A DNA stretch of 64,000 nt from Candidatus Rifleibacterium amylolyticum (GCA_009917695.1 JAACJG010000002.1:434001-498000); one strand, 5' to 3'; counted from the first letter of the stretch, positions 9,029 to 19,257 are shown. Translations and numbers: made by a program. Notes: generated by a model not told the origin, from the sequence alone.

Positions 9029-10393
9029 CTACTGCGTAATCATTCCTACCGTGCTTGTTCTGATAAAGTCAAGAATTACCGGCACTCTGACCGCAATGAC
9101 ATGATTGAGTTTTTCGAGATTGGCATAACGTTTGAGCCATTCATCAGGCGTATCCAACAAGCCGCGTTCAAAAGTAGCCAGACGATAAAGATACGGGTTA
9201 CGACCTTCAGAAAATTCCTTGACGCGTAAAAGAAACTGGCGGTATTCCATTTTGCCACTGCTGTGAGTCGGCAATATTGCAGCCAGCCGATAAAGGTCAA
9301 AAAGTTTCATCATAAGTTGCGTCTGAACTTTTCCGCCTTTATAGCGCATAAGATCACTTTTAAGCAGAGTATTGTAATAATATCTTGCCTGTAAAAGGCT
9401 CCCTGAAAAATATTCATAAATAATGCGATAATACATCAGATCCTGCTGAAAGGTTGTCGGGTTAAAACCGCTTCCAGTTGCGGTCTGAAACTTGCCCTGA
9501 GCCTGAAGCACCTCAAACTGAGGGTCAAGATAAGCCACAATCTGATAACATATCCTGGCGATGTCATACCAGGTCTCAGCAATTGATTTTCGTAATTCAT
9601 ACTGCTTTTCAAGATTGACTGCCGGAGTATTCTCAAGTTGCAGAACCAGTTTTCTTATCTCATTCTTGCGCTTGAGATAATACTCTGAAGTTGCAAAATC
9701 GCGTGTGACCAGTGATATTCGACCAAGTGCGAGAATAGATTCAACATTTTCGCCGGTGTCAGCCGCGATTTCAGCCACAGTTGTGGTTGGGCGCGCAAAA
9801 ACTTCAGTCGGAATGCGAGCGTCGATGCTTGCCTGATCTACAGCCAGCCCCAAATCGACTTTTTTAACTGTTACCGGAGAATACATCTGCATCGAAGTAT
9901 TGAATTCGCCACGACCCGTCTGGCTTTTCCACTTAAAAGCTATGTTGCTCTGAATAAGATTGCGATCCTCATGATCTCCATTTTTGGCAATTCGCTGACC
10001 GGCAACTGTAAATTTGAACTTGTCGACTGAATCATAGAGAGGTTGCATCTGCTGAGTAATTGCGCCATCGACATTTGCATCAATTTTTCCATAAGGGGCC
10101 CTGATATCTTCAATAAATGAAAAAAAGATCGATCGTCCTTCAACGACTTCATGCTCAACTGTCGAAGCGCCATCAACTCCAAGCGTTTCAAAACCATAAG
10201 GATTTAAAGCCAGTTCTTCGATGAGATCTTCGGCCACTTTCTGCGACAGAACCACAGCATTGAGATGCTCTGCCGAAAATTGCATTTCTTTGGTCGATGA
10301 CCTGACAAAAATCAGGTAAATGAGCGCAATGCCGGCCAGAATCGAAAAACCGATAATCATTTCGACAAGAGTAAAAGCGCGACGTCTTGTCAT
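9029..10393 (-). CDS. Type IV pilin-like (pseudopilin) protein with large C-terminal domain
   Basis: The N-terminus RRRAFTLVEMIIGFSILAGI is a class III prepilin signal: a positive leader, cleavage before Phe with Ala at -1 instead of the usual Gly, Glu at +5, then a hydrophobic helix. At 454 residues it is much longer than a normal pseudopilin. The C-terminal ~250 residues are helical and unrecognised. It should be processed by a prepilin peptidase and join a pilus or type II secretion-like filament. It overlaps the preceding gene by 4 bases. Confidence 0.8.
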   Translation of the reverse strand: MTRRRAFTLVEMIIGFSILAGIALIYLIFVRSSTKEMQFSAEHLNAVVLSQKVAEDLIEELALNPYGFETLGVDGASTVEHEVVEGRSIFFSFIEDIRAPYGKIDANVDGAITQQMQPLYDSVDKFKFTVAGQRIAKNGDHEDRNLIQSNIAFKWKSQTGRGEFNTSMQMYSPVTVKKVDLGLAVDQASIDARIPTEVFARPTTTVAEIAADTGENVESILALGRISLVTRDFATSEYYLKRKNEIRKLVLQLENTPAVNLEKQYELRKSIAETWYDIARICYQIVAYLDPQFEVLQAQGKFQTATGSGFNPTTFQQDLMYYRIIYEYFSGSLLQARYYYNTLLKSDLMRYKGGKVQTQLMMKLFDLYRLAAILPTHSSGKMEYRQFLLRVKEFSEGRNPYLYRLATFERGLLDTPDEWLKRYANLEKLNHVIAVRVPVILDFIRTSTVGMITQ

Positions 10394-10920
10394 TCAATTC
10401 CTCCAAGGTTCATCAAACCAACATGAGCTAAAAACTGATATTCGCCCTTTTCGTTTACCACGGTAGCGTTTACCTGAACACTGGTAGGAGAAAGGCTGGT
10501 AAAACGCAACTGCCTGATTGAATCGAGAAGTATTTTTTCGTTATCAGCCTGATAGCCGCCCTTATAATCATTCTGATAGGCAACCAGCTTGTAGACCCTC
10601 TGTCCTAACACTGAGGCTCTGTCATTATTTGGCTCAAGATAAAGTATTGTCATCCGGTTTATGACATCTTTGAACACCATATAAGGCAGCGTTTCACCGG
10701 TTGCTGGTCGAACGATATCAGTGCCCATACGGATCTGATCGACAAGATGATCGAAAGCTCTGCGCGATTCCATCTGCAGGGTAGCCTGATGTGAAAGATT
10801 CTGTTGCGTGGTGCCTACAGAACTGAACAAGCGCATAACCACAGTGCCGATTAATGCGACGAGGCATACGGTAACAACAAGCTCAACAACAGTAAAAGCT
10901 CGGCGGCGCTGAAAACACAC
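10390..10920 (-). CDS. Type IV pilin-like (pseudopilin) protein
   Basis: A 176-residue protein with the prepilin motif RRRAFTVVELVVTV (Ala at -1, Glu at +5) and one N-terminal hydrophobic helix. The size and later strands fit a minor pilin of the GspJ/PilW kind, but I cannot assign it more closely. Its start shares one base with the stop of the preceding gene and its end overlaps the next gene by ATGA, so the three pilin-like proteins are translationally coupled. Confidence 0.8.
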   Translation of the reverse strand: MCFQRRRAFTVVELVVTVCLVALIGTVVMRLFSSVGTTQQNLSHQATLQMESRRAFDHLVDQIRMGTDIVRPATGETLPYMVFKDVINRMTILYLEPNNDRASVLGQRVYKLVAYQNDYKGGYQADNEKILLDSIRQLRFTSLSPTSVQVNATVVNEKGEYQFLAHVGLMNLGGIE

Positions 10921-12407
10921 TATTCCATCTCACCTTCTACCGTAGCAGTGGCTTCTTCGGCGGCGGCAGACACAGCTGCTGCTTCTTCGGCCGCTTCGGT
11001 TTCTGCGACATCGGCGCTGGCAGCTGCCTGTTCTGCAGCAGCCATTGCTTCAAGTTCTTTCAATTCCGCCAGACGGGCTTCGGCTTCGGCAACAGCGTCT
11101 TGAATCTTTTCCAGGCTTTCCTGAGCGCTGGCGAGAGTATCAGTAAGCTTCTGTGATACCTCACTTGTCATGCTGTAACCTTGGATATCGCCGGCCATTT
11201 CGGTAAGCCGGTCGAGATCTGCCTGAGTCCGTTCTTCTGCTGCTTTCCAGTCGTTGAGGAGACTCTCTACTGCCGCTGATGTTGTCAAGCCTTCGAGATA
11301 TGAGCCCTCGCCCGTCACCAGATGCTCGTATCCTCGTTCAATTGCGGTGGTAATATCATTCATTGAAGAAACTACAGTCTGTGCAACCATCTCTTCGATA
11401 GCCTCGCGGGCCTCTATGCTTGGCGCTTCGGCAATACCGGTTTTCGACTCATCGATGAGGCTGTCAAGCGTCTCATAGGTTTCCTGTTTTGCTTCGGCAG
11501 CGATTTCCCATTGCTCTGTCGCAGCGGGAATGCCATCGACACCATTTTGGTCAATTTCGGTCCAGGCTTTGTCGGTAGCTTCAACCAGCTTTTCTGAAGC
11601 AGCTGTAAGCTTTTCCGAAAGTTCGTTGATCTGGTTGCCGGAAATTGAATCATAGCCAATACCGATGTAGGACGAGCTGGGGCCGGGGGCTGTCGGCTTT
11701 TCAGCCGCCAGTGGCGCCTGAATGTCTGGAGGGGCGACAGCGACTCTGGCTTCCATCATTTCTTCTGTAACAGAAACAGGAAATTCCTGCTGAAAATCTT
11801 CAGGCACACGAGCACCCATCTTTTCGATCACAGATTTTGTATTCACCGATTTCATCAACTCAGCAGCCAGCACGTCAGACTTTTTCTGGTTAGCCGCTCT
11901 CTGAGCCAGCATTTCCTCGACCTGACCGGCAATCTTGCGGGGCCCGTTGATCGTCGGAAAATCTTCGACATCTGGCGTGGCGTATAGTTCGACAATGATA
12001 TTGTTTGACACGTCGAGAAGGTCATCGTTAAATCTGATGCGCCAGAAGTACATTCGCGAAATTCCGGCCAGATGGGTTCGAATGTAGACATCTGCCTGAT
12101 AATCTTTACCGGCAGTATTCTCGACCAGCAGATCATAATGCCCGCCCTGAAGCGGAATTTTGGTCTCAGTGTATGGTTCGGTCAAAAAAGGCCGGTTGGC
12201 CCACGAAAATGCATGAACCTTTGCACAAACACGCGAAAATGCAGAATATGCAATTAAAAAAGACAGCTGATGATTGTTCGTTCGATATATCTGCGTTCTG
12301 AGACCCTGATTCAGGCCTCCAAGGGTGGTTACCAGCCCAAGCACCGCCAATATGGCCAGTAGACTCAGAGGCAACACCATTCCGCGCGTTGCAAATTTCC
12401 TGCTCAT
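10920..12407 (-). CDS. PilX/GspK-like membrane protein with long coiled coil
   Basis: The N-terminus MSRKFATRGMVLPLSLLAILAVLGL resembles PilX-type minor pilins, which have a Gly-Met/Phe-Val-Leu start and no +5 Glu. About 150 residues follow that look like an extracellular domain. The C-terminal ~250 residues are low-complexity, Ala/Glu-rich and strongly predicted to be coiled coil, ending in an almost pure Ala/Glu/Val stretch. I do not know another minor pilin with such a tail. It is the first gene of a five-gene operon with a good promoter about 100 bases upstream. Confidence 0.7.
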   Translation of the reverse strand: MSRKFATRGMVLPLSLLAILAVLGLVTTLGGLNQGLRTQIYRTNNHQLSFLIAYSAFSRVCAKVHAFSWANRPFLTEPYTETKIPLQGGHYDLLVENTAGKDYQADVYIRTHLAGISRMYFWRIRFNDDLLDVSNNIIVELYATPDVEDFPTINGPRKIAGQVEEMLAQRAANQKKSDVLAAELMKSVNTKSVIEKMGARVPEDFQQEFPVSVTEEMMEARVAVAPPDIQAPLAAEKPTAPGPSSSYIGIGYDSISGNQINELSEKLTAASEKLVEATDKAWTEIDQNGVDGIPAATEQWEIAAEAKQETYETLDSLIDESKTGIAEAPSIEAREAIEEMVAQTVVSSMNDITTAIERGYEHLVTGEGSYLEGLTTSAAVESLLNDWKAAEERTQADLDRLTEMAGDIQGYSMTSEVSQKLTDTLASAQESLEKIQDAVAEAEARLAELKELEAMAAAEQAAASADVAETEAAEEAAAVSAAAEEATATVEGEME

Positions 12408-12509
12408 TGCTTACCCTCCGTTGCCCGTAAGTTCCTGCACGACTCAAATCAAAACACCTTCACCAGTACAACTCTGTATTTTATTGTGAAGAATGCGAAA
12501 CTGCAGTTA

Positions 12510-12539
12510 ATTCTAGCGAATCCCCCATCAGATTGTCAA
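12510..12539 (-). promoter_or_regulatory. Sigma70-type promoter of the pilin-FecR-CHASE2 operon
   Basis: Read on the minus strand: TTGACA (12534-12539), an 18-base spacer, TAGAAT (12510-12515). It lies about 100 bases upstream of the PilX-like gene in the 292-bp gap before cyuA. I found no comparable promoter facing cyuA. Confidence 0.6.
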
Positions 12540-12699
12540 ACAAGAGTGTTGTCAGGACATATCCCAGACTTCTAACGGAGTTTTTGCGACAAATGTTTCA
12601 TGTTCCATGAGCGACCAAAGAAAATCACTATCCGATCACCATTGTTTTGCAGCATGCTGATGTGCTAACCTTCAGGGGCTTGAATCTGGAGGAACTGCC

Positions 12700-14004
12700 A
12701 TGAGTCTTACGCAACTTGAACGCACGCTTAAACTTGATATAAAAGCCGCCCTGGGATGTACCGAGCCGATAACAATAGCTCTTGCCGTCTGCAAAGCCCG
12801 GCGCCTGACCGCCGGAAAAGTTAAAAAGATAAACCTCAAACTCTCGACGAACCTGCTGAAGAACGCAATGGAAGTAGGCATTCCAGGCACTGGCGGTCAG
12901 CGCGGAATACCTCTCGCCGCTGCACTTGGCTGTTTTTCTCCGGCAGAAGACCCCGGGATGACTCTTCTTGAGGGCATGACAAAAGAATGGCTGCAGCAGG
13001 CCCGCAAATTCGTTGAAGCCGATCTGGTCGACATAGAGCTTGCGTCAGACAGACATGGACTTTTTGTCGAAGCGGTCGTTGATGACGACATTGGCAATTC
13101 GGCCCGCAGCATAATACATGGCAGTCACGAAAACTGCATTCTGCTTGAAAAGAACGGCGAAATCATATTCAAATCAGATAAAGCCGGCGACTCCGGTTCT
13201 GGCAAACTGCTTCAGGAAAGACAGAAACTTGCTGCCACCTCATTTGCAAAAATCTGGAACAACATCAGCGCGCTCTCGCCTGAACTGCGACGCCACATGC
13301 TCAGTGGCATAGATATGAATCTAAAAGTAGCTGAAGCAGGCATGGGTAAAGATGGGTTTTTGAAAATCGGCAACATCTATCGCGAGCTTATGCAGCAGGG
13401 CTGGCTTGGCAACGATGTGATCAACGAAGCCAAGGCTCTCACTTCGGCTGCAGTCGATGCACGCATGTCGGGTTGCGACCTGCCGGTAATGACTTCTGCC
13501 GGTTCCGGAAACCAGGGGCTCACGATAACTCTGCCCCTGTACGTGCTGGCAAAACACGTAAAAGCCGACGACACAAGACTCAGCGAAGCTCTCGCAATAA
13601 GTCATGGAATCACCAGCATACTAAAACACCACTCCGGCACGCTTTCAGCAATGTGTGGCTGTGTTGTCTGTTCAGGCACAGGTTTGACCGCAGGCGCCAC
13701 CTACCTGCTCGGTGGCGACCTTGAAATCGCGACCGCAGCGGTAAACAACATGGTTGGCAGCATCACCGGCATCATCTGCGATGGCGCCAAAGTCGGCTGC
13801 TCGATCAAGCTGATATGCGCGGTAGACTCGTCATTCCAGGCCGCCATGATGGCAATGCGCGGCCTCAAACTGCCCACGACCAACGGCGTGCTCGGAGAAA
13901 ATCTCGAATCCAGCCTTGCCAACATCGGGCTGATTGCGGCACCCGGCATGGTGGAAACCGACGATCAGATTCTGTCGATAATGCTCGGCAAACCTCTGAG
14001 ATAA
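12700..14004 (+). CDS. cyuA: UPF0597/CyuA-family L-cysteine desulfidase (serine dehydratase-like)
   Basis: The family (E. coli YhaM/CyuA) uses an oxygen-sensitive [4Fe-4S] cluster to break L-cysteine into pyruvate, ammonia and sulfide. The 434-residue length is typical. The conserved cysteines are visible: Cys20 in GCTEP, Cys319/321/324 in MCGCVVC, and Cys360/367 in IICDGAKVGC. The Gly-rich GIPGTGGQRG segment fits substrate binding. The ATG follows GGAGG. aroA starts only 5 bases after its stop, so the two are probably cotranscribed. Reaction on L-serine cannot be excluded. Confidence 0.82.
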   Translation: MSLTQLERTLKLDIKAALGCTEPITIALAVCKARRLTAGKVKKINLKLSTNLLKNAMEVGIPGTGGQRGIPLAAALGCFSPAEDPGMTLLEGMTKEWLQQARKFVEADLVDIELASDRHGLFVEAVVDDDIGNSARSIIHGSHENCILLEKNGEIIFKSDKAGDSGSGKLLQERQKLAATSFAKIWNNISALSPELRRHMLSGIDMNLKVAEAGMGKDGFLKIGNIYRELMQQGWLGNDVINEAKALTSAAVDARMSGCDLPVMTSAGSGNQGLTITLPLYVLAKHVKADDTRLSEALAISHGITSILKHHSGTLSAMCGCVVCSGTGLTAGATYLLGGDLEIATAAVNNMVGSITGIICDGAKVGCSIKLICAVDSSFQAAMMAMRGLKLPTTNGVLGENLESSLANIGLIAAPGMVETDDQILSIMLGKPLR

Positions 14005-14009
14005 GACAG

Positions 14010-15296
14010 ATGTTCATCGCACCGACAGGCAGAATTGGCGGCGAACTGACTGTCGCAGGCGACAAGTCGATCTCGCACCGACTGGTTCTGCTGTCACTGC
14101 TAAACCGGGGCTCGATCGAAATTACCGGCCTGTCGGACTGCATTGATGTAAAAAGCAGTCTGGCTGCAGTAAAGCAGCTTGGAGTCAGTGTCACGCAAGA
14201 AAAAGAGTTAACACTGCTGCAAAACAGGGGGATGCTGGCCAGACAAGGTCATTTTAACATTGACTGTGGCAATTCCGGCACGACCGCCAGACTGCTGACC
14301 GGCATACTGGCAGGCCAGCCCGGATTTTACAGAATTTTCGGCGACGAATCTCTTAACCGCAGGCCAATGCGGCGCATCGCCGAACCCTTGAACATGATGA
14401 ATGCGAACATCAGCATTGCATCAAACGGCTGCTTACCGCTGGAAATCTCGGGCAGCAGGTCTCTGCGGGCAGCCAGCCTGAGCAACCCGACCGGCTCAGC
14501 CCAGGTTAAATCAGCGATAATGCTGGCAGCACTGCAAGCCTTTGGCGAAACCACAATAAGCGAAGAAATTTCTGGCAGAGATCACAGTGAACGCCTGTTC
14601 AGCCGCCTCAACCTGCCGATAATGCTCAGCAGCAACAGCATCAGAATCAAAGGCCCGGCCGAATTATCTGGAAATCACCGTTTTAGCGTGCCAGGCGACA
14701 TCAGCAGCGCTGCTTTTTTTGCCGTGGCGGCATGCATAATACCTGAGAGCCGTCTGCAAATCAGAAATGTTCTGTTGAACCCTACCAGAACGGGTTTTCT
14801 CAAAGTTCTGCGTCGAATGAGCGCCAGAATCGAGGAAAAAACAATTTCAGACAAATGGGAACCATGCGGCGACATCAGCATCCAGAGCTCTGAACTGTGC
14901 GCCACCGAAATTGTAGCAGATGAAGTGCCTTATCTGATCGATGAATTACCGGTGCTGGCGGTTGCCATGGCTTTTGCCAGAGGCAGATCGCGGGTAACCG
15001 GCGCCGGCGAACTGCGGCACAAAGAAACCGACAGAATTCGCGACCTGATCGGCCAGTTCAAACTGGCCGGAATCAACTGCCGTGAGCTGGTCGACGGCTT
15101 TGAAATCGAGGGACCCGCTAATATCAGCAGAAACGCATGCCTCGACTCATGTCACGACCACCGCCTGGCCATGAGTTTATCGATAATGGCACTTGCCAGC
15201 CCAGATGGACTTGCGATAGAAAATACTGACTGCAGTGCAATTTCTTTTCCTGAATTCTTCAGTTCGCTGCGCAACTGCACCCGGCAAAAAAACTGA
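14010..15296 (+). CDS. aroA: 3-phosphoshikimate 1-carboxyvinyltransferase (EPSP synthase)
   Basis: This cytoplasmic enzyme adds the enolpyruvyl group of PEP to shikimate 3-phosphate in the chorismate pathway. The 428 residues carry the family signatures GDKSISHRL near the start, CGNSGTTARLL and NRRPMRRI in the first lobe, and HKETDR and HRLAMS in the second. The frame stays open upstream to 13815, but that part overlaps cyuA in another frame and lacks homology, so I use the ATG at 14010. The order aroA-cmk-rpsA is shared with many bacteria. Confidence 0.95.
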   Translation: MFIAPTGRIGGELTVAGDKSISHRLVLLSLLNRGSIEITGLSDCIDVKSSLAAVKQLGVSVTQEKELTLLQNRGMLARQGHFNIDCGNSGTTARLLTGILAGQPGFYRIFGDESLNRRPMRRIAEPLNMMNANISIASNGCLPLEISGSRSLRAASLSNPTGSAQVKSAIMLAALQAFGETTISEEISGRDHSERLFSRLNLPIMLSSNSIRIKGPAELSGNHRFSVPGDISSAAFFAVAACIIPESRLQIRNVLLNPTRTGFLKVLRRMSARIEEKTISDKWEPCGDISIQSSELCATEIVADEVPYLIDELPVLAVAMAFARGRSRVTGAGELRHKETDRIRDLIGQFKLAGINCRELVDGFEIEGPANISRNACLDSCHDHRLAMSLSIMALASPDGLAIENTDCSAISFPEFFSSLRNCTRQKN

Positions 15297-15314
15297 GTTT
15301 TCTCCATTTTTTAC

Positions 15315-15343
15315 TTGCAACTTTTTGCAGGATGATGTACACT
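15315..15343 (+). promoter_or_regulatory. Sigma70-type promoter for cmk-rpsA
   Basis: TTGCAA (15315-15320), a 17-base spacer, TACACT (15338-15343). This would give a leader of about 55 bases containing the hairpin at 15355-15379. Confidence 0.5.
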
Positions 15344-15354
15344 TTCGCCCATTA

Positions 15355-15379
15355 GTTGTCTGCTGTTTTCACAGACAAC
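15355..15379 (+). promoter_or_regulatory. Leader hairpin before cmk-rpsA
   Basis: GTTGTCTG pairs with CAGACAAC around a 9-base loop, in the predicted mRNA leader just before the AAAGGA ribosome binding site. No U-run follows, so it is not a terminator. In E. coli, rpsA is autoregulated through leader hairpins; a similar control here is inferred. Confidence 0.45.
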
Positions 15380-15404
15380 GATCTAAAGGAGCCTTGTTCT
15401 AGTC

Positions 15405-18116
15405 TTGGATTCACCAAACCAGACAGATAGTTGTGAAGTTATTGCCATCGACGGTCCAGCCGGGGCAGGTAAAAGTACGGTAGCCCGAAAAGCTGCCGAA
15501 AAGCTTGGGTACAATTACCTCGACACCGGTGCCATGTATCGCGCGATCACGTTCAAAGCGCTGCAGGAAAAGGTCGAATTTTCCAACAGCCGCGAACTTT
15601 ATCGCTGCGCCAGCGAAAGTGGGCTGCGCTTCGAAGAAAAAAGCGGCAGTTCTTTTCCGTCTGTCTATCTGCACGACCTCGACGTAACCCACGACATTCG
15701 CAAACCCGAAGTTGCCCGTCATGTCTCAGAAGTAGCTGCTGACCAGGGCGTTCGCCAGTGCATGACCGACCTGCAACGTCAGATCGGCCGGCATGGCAAA
15801 TGGGTTGTCGATGGACGCGACATCGGGTCGGTGGTCTTCCCCAAGGCTCGCGTTAAAATATTTCTCACTGCGTCTATCGAAGAAAGAGCCCGCCGCCGCT
15901 ATGACGAACTCAAAGCCAAAGGCTTTGACGCAGATCTCAAGAGCCTGCAGCAGGAAATCGCGCGCCGCGACGAATACGATTCGAACCGCGAGATTGCGCC
16001 GCTCATTCAGGCCAAAGACGCCATATTGCTGGATACAACCAGTCTGAACATCGAACAGGTGGTCGACCGGATTATCAATATCGTAACTAATACCCGGGAC
16101 AAATTGATCCCAATGGAGGAACGTATGACCGAAGTCAACACAAACACACACCAGGAACCGGCTGAAGACACCATGGAAAACCAGATGACCATGGAGGAAG
16201 CTCTTAGTGGCGAGTTCCGAACAATCTCCAGGGGAGCGATTGTGACCGGAACTGTGATCGAAAAGAACCAGTCCGGAATTTATGTCGATCTGGGCTATAA
16301 GTCTGACGGCGTTGTGCCGATCGAAGAATTCGACGGCGAGCAGGACAAATACAACGTCGGCGACCAGATCAGAGTTTACGTCAAAAAGGTCGATGATGGA
16401 CACGGCCAGCTCATGCTGTCGTTCCGCCGCGCCAAGGAACTCGGTTCCTGGGACGAAATCAACGAAGCTTTTACCAATAAAACCCCGATCGAAGCCACTG
16501 TAACCGAGCGCATCAAGGGCGGCTACAATGTCGACATCAAGGGCGTGCGCGCATTTCTGCCGCAGAGCCAGCTCTCCCACGGGAAAAACGCCAAAGAAAG
16601 CATCGGCAAAACCTTTCCGATGCTGGTCACTGAATTTGACCGCCGCCGCAAGAACGTCGTGGTTTCTGAGCGCGCCATTCTCGACAAGGTTCGCGACAAG
16701 CGCAAGAATGAGATTTTCGAAAAGTACAACGTCGATGACATGATCAAGGGAACCGTTTCAAGAATCGTTGAATACGGCGCTTTTGTCGATCTCGGCGATG
16801 GCGTTGAAGGCCTGATTCACCGCAACGACCTGAGCTGGTCGGTAATTTCCAACCCGCGTGAAGTCGTGCAGCCCGGTGAAACTGTCGAAGCCAGAATCCT
16901 CAAGATGGATGTAGAAAAAGGCAAAATCAGCCTTGGCCTCAAACAGAAGAAGGATAACCCCTGGGAAACCGTTGACGGCCGCTACCAGGTTGGCAAAAAG
17001 TATCACGGCCGCGTCAAGAACCTCATGGATTTTGGTGCCTTCGTCGAACTCGAAGAAGGCATTGAAGGTCTGGTTCACATTTCTGACCTGTCATGGGCGC
17101 GCAATATCAAGCACCCAAGCGAAGTCGTCGCTTCCGGCGCCGAAATCGACATAGTGGTCAAAGAAATCGACAAAGAAAAGAAGAGAATCTCTCTCTCTTA
17201 CAAAGAAGTTCTGCCCCACCCGTGGGATGAAGTCACTTCAAAATACAAGATCGGCGATGTGGTAACCGGCAAGGTCAACAATATGACCGACTTCGGCGCC
17301 TTCATCGAAATCCAGCAGGGTATCGAAGGCCTTCTGCATGTCTCTGACATGGACTGGGTCAAGAAGATCAACCACCCCAAAGAAGTCCTTGAAAAAGGCC
17401 AGGAAGTCAAAGTCAAGATCCTCAACATCGACTCTGCCAACCACCGCCTCTCTCTTGGCCTCAAACAGACCACCACCGACCCCTGGGAAACTGTTGAAAA
17501 CACTTACAAAGTGGGCGATCAGGTTACCGGCGTCGTCAAGAACATCGTTAACTATGGCGCCTTCGTTCAGCTCGAAAGCGGCCTCGAAGGCCTGCTGCAC
17601 GTTTCTGAATTCTCGTGGCAGAACGAAGTCGAAAACCCGGCTGAAGCCCTCAAGGTTGGCGACCAGGTTACTGTCATGGTTTACGAAATCGACAGAAACA
17701 AACAGAAGATCGGTCTGTCACTGCGCCGCCTGCAGGATGATCCCTGGCGCGATGTCGAGCGCAAGTTCGGCAAAGACAGCGTTCATCAGGGCAAGATCAC
17801 CAATCTGCTCGAAAATGGTGTTGAAGTTGAAGTTACCGAAGGCATTACCGGCTTCGTACATATCTCTCAACTGGCAGCACAGCGTGTCAACACTCCATCT
17901 GAAGTGGTCAAAGCCGGCGATGTCGTAACCTACAAGGTTCTCGAACTCGACCGCAAGAATCGCCGCCTCAAGCTTTCGATCAAGGAAGCCAGCATGGACA
18001 GCGACACCAAGGAACTCAAAAAATATCAGGCCGAATCAGAAACCGGCTTCTCAGACACTATCGGCGACCTGCTCAAAGAACAGCTCGAGTCTTTCAAAAA
18101 GAACCTCGACAAGTAA
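15405..18116 (+). CDS. cmk-rpsA: Fused cytidylate kinase-ribosomal protein S1
   Basis: Residues 1-230 are CMP kinase, which makes (d)CDP from (d)CMP: P-loop GPAGAGKS at 17-24, DTGAMYRA, and the VDGRDIG motif. After a linker of about 40 residues come seven S1 RNA-binding domains, each with the GxxxxxxxxGAFVxL and GLxHxSxxxW pattern in the later ones; E. coli S1 has six. S1 brings mRNA to the 30S subunit. The TTG at 15405 is the only upstream start that keeps the first kinase strand; AAAGGA precedes it by an unusually long 14 bases. Inside the linker, GGAGG and an in-frame ATG at 16125 could start a free S1. A terminator follows. Confidence 0.93.
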   Translation: MDSPNQTDSCEVIAIDGPAGAGKSTVARKAAEKLGYNYLDTGAMYRAITFKALQEKVEFSNSRELYRCASESGLRFEEKSGSSFPSVYLHDLDVTHDIRKPEVARHVSEVAADQGVRQCMTDLQRQIGRHGKWVVDGRDIGSVVFPKARVKIFLTASIEERARRRYDELKAKGFDADLKSLQQEIARRDEYDSNREIAPLIQAKDAILLDTTSLNIEQVVDRIINIVTNTRDKLIPMEERMTEVNTNTHQEPAEDTMENQMTMEEALSGEFRTISRGAIVTGTVIEKNQSGIYVDLGYKSDGVVPIEEFDGEQDKYNVGDQIRVYVKKVDDGHGQLMLSFRRAKELGSWDEINEAFTNKTPIEATVTERIKGGYNVDIKGVRAFLPQSQLSHGKNAKESIGKTFPMLVTEFDRRRKNVVVSERAILDKVRDKRKNEIFEKYNVDDMIKGTVSRIVEYGAFVDLGDGVEGLIHRNDLSWSVISNPREVVQPGETVEARILKMDVEKGKISLGLKQKKDNPWETVDGRYQVGKKYHGRVKNLMDFGAFVELEEGIEGLVHISDLSWARNIKHPSEVVASGAEIDIVVKEIDKEKKRISLSYKEVLPHPWDEVTSKYKIGDVVTGKVNNMTDFGAFIEIQQGIEGLLHVSDMDWVKKINHPKEVLEKGQEVKVKILNIDSANHRLSLGLKQTTTDPWETVENTYKVGDQVTGVVKNIVNYGAFVQLESGLEGLLHVSEFSWQNEVENPAEALKVGDQVTVMVYEIDRNKQKIGLSLRRLQDDPWRDVERKFGKDSVHQGKITNLLENGVEVEVTEGITGFVHISQLAAQRVNTPSEVVKAGDVVTYKVLELDRKNRRLKLSIKEASMDSDTKELKKYQAESETGFSDTIGDLLKEQLESFKKNLDK
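16115..16127 (+). promoter_or_regulatory. Internal ribosome binding site and ATG between the cmk and rpsA parts
   Basis: GGAGG at 16115-16119 is followed five bases later by ATG at 16125-16127, in frame with the fusion (codon 241). The resulting product, beginning MTEVNTNT, would be a complete S1 of 663 residues. The spacing is much better than that of the fusion's own TTG start. Confidence 0.55.
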
Positions 18117-18153
18117 GAGCATCAGCCCGTCTGAAATTCATGCTTGACAACAG

Positions 18154-19232
<1,079 letters not shown>

Positions 19233-19257
19233 CTGGAGTCTGACCCGTATTGAAACC

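Noticed and set aside
13815-14009. Upstream extension of the aroA frame
   Set aside because: It overlaps cyuA in another frame, has no similarity to AroA, and the ATG at 14010 gives the normal length.
15726-16580. 284-codon open frame antisense to cmk-rpsA
   Set aside because: Composition follows the codon bias of the opposite strand; no ribosome binding site or recognisable motif. Same for antisense frames within pgk (19874-20551) and the kinase gene (21538-22359).
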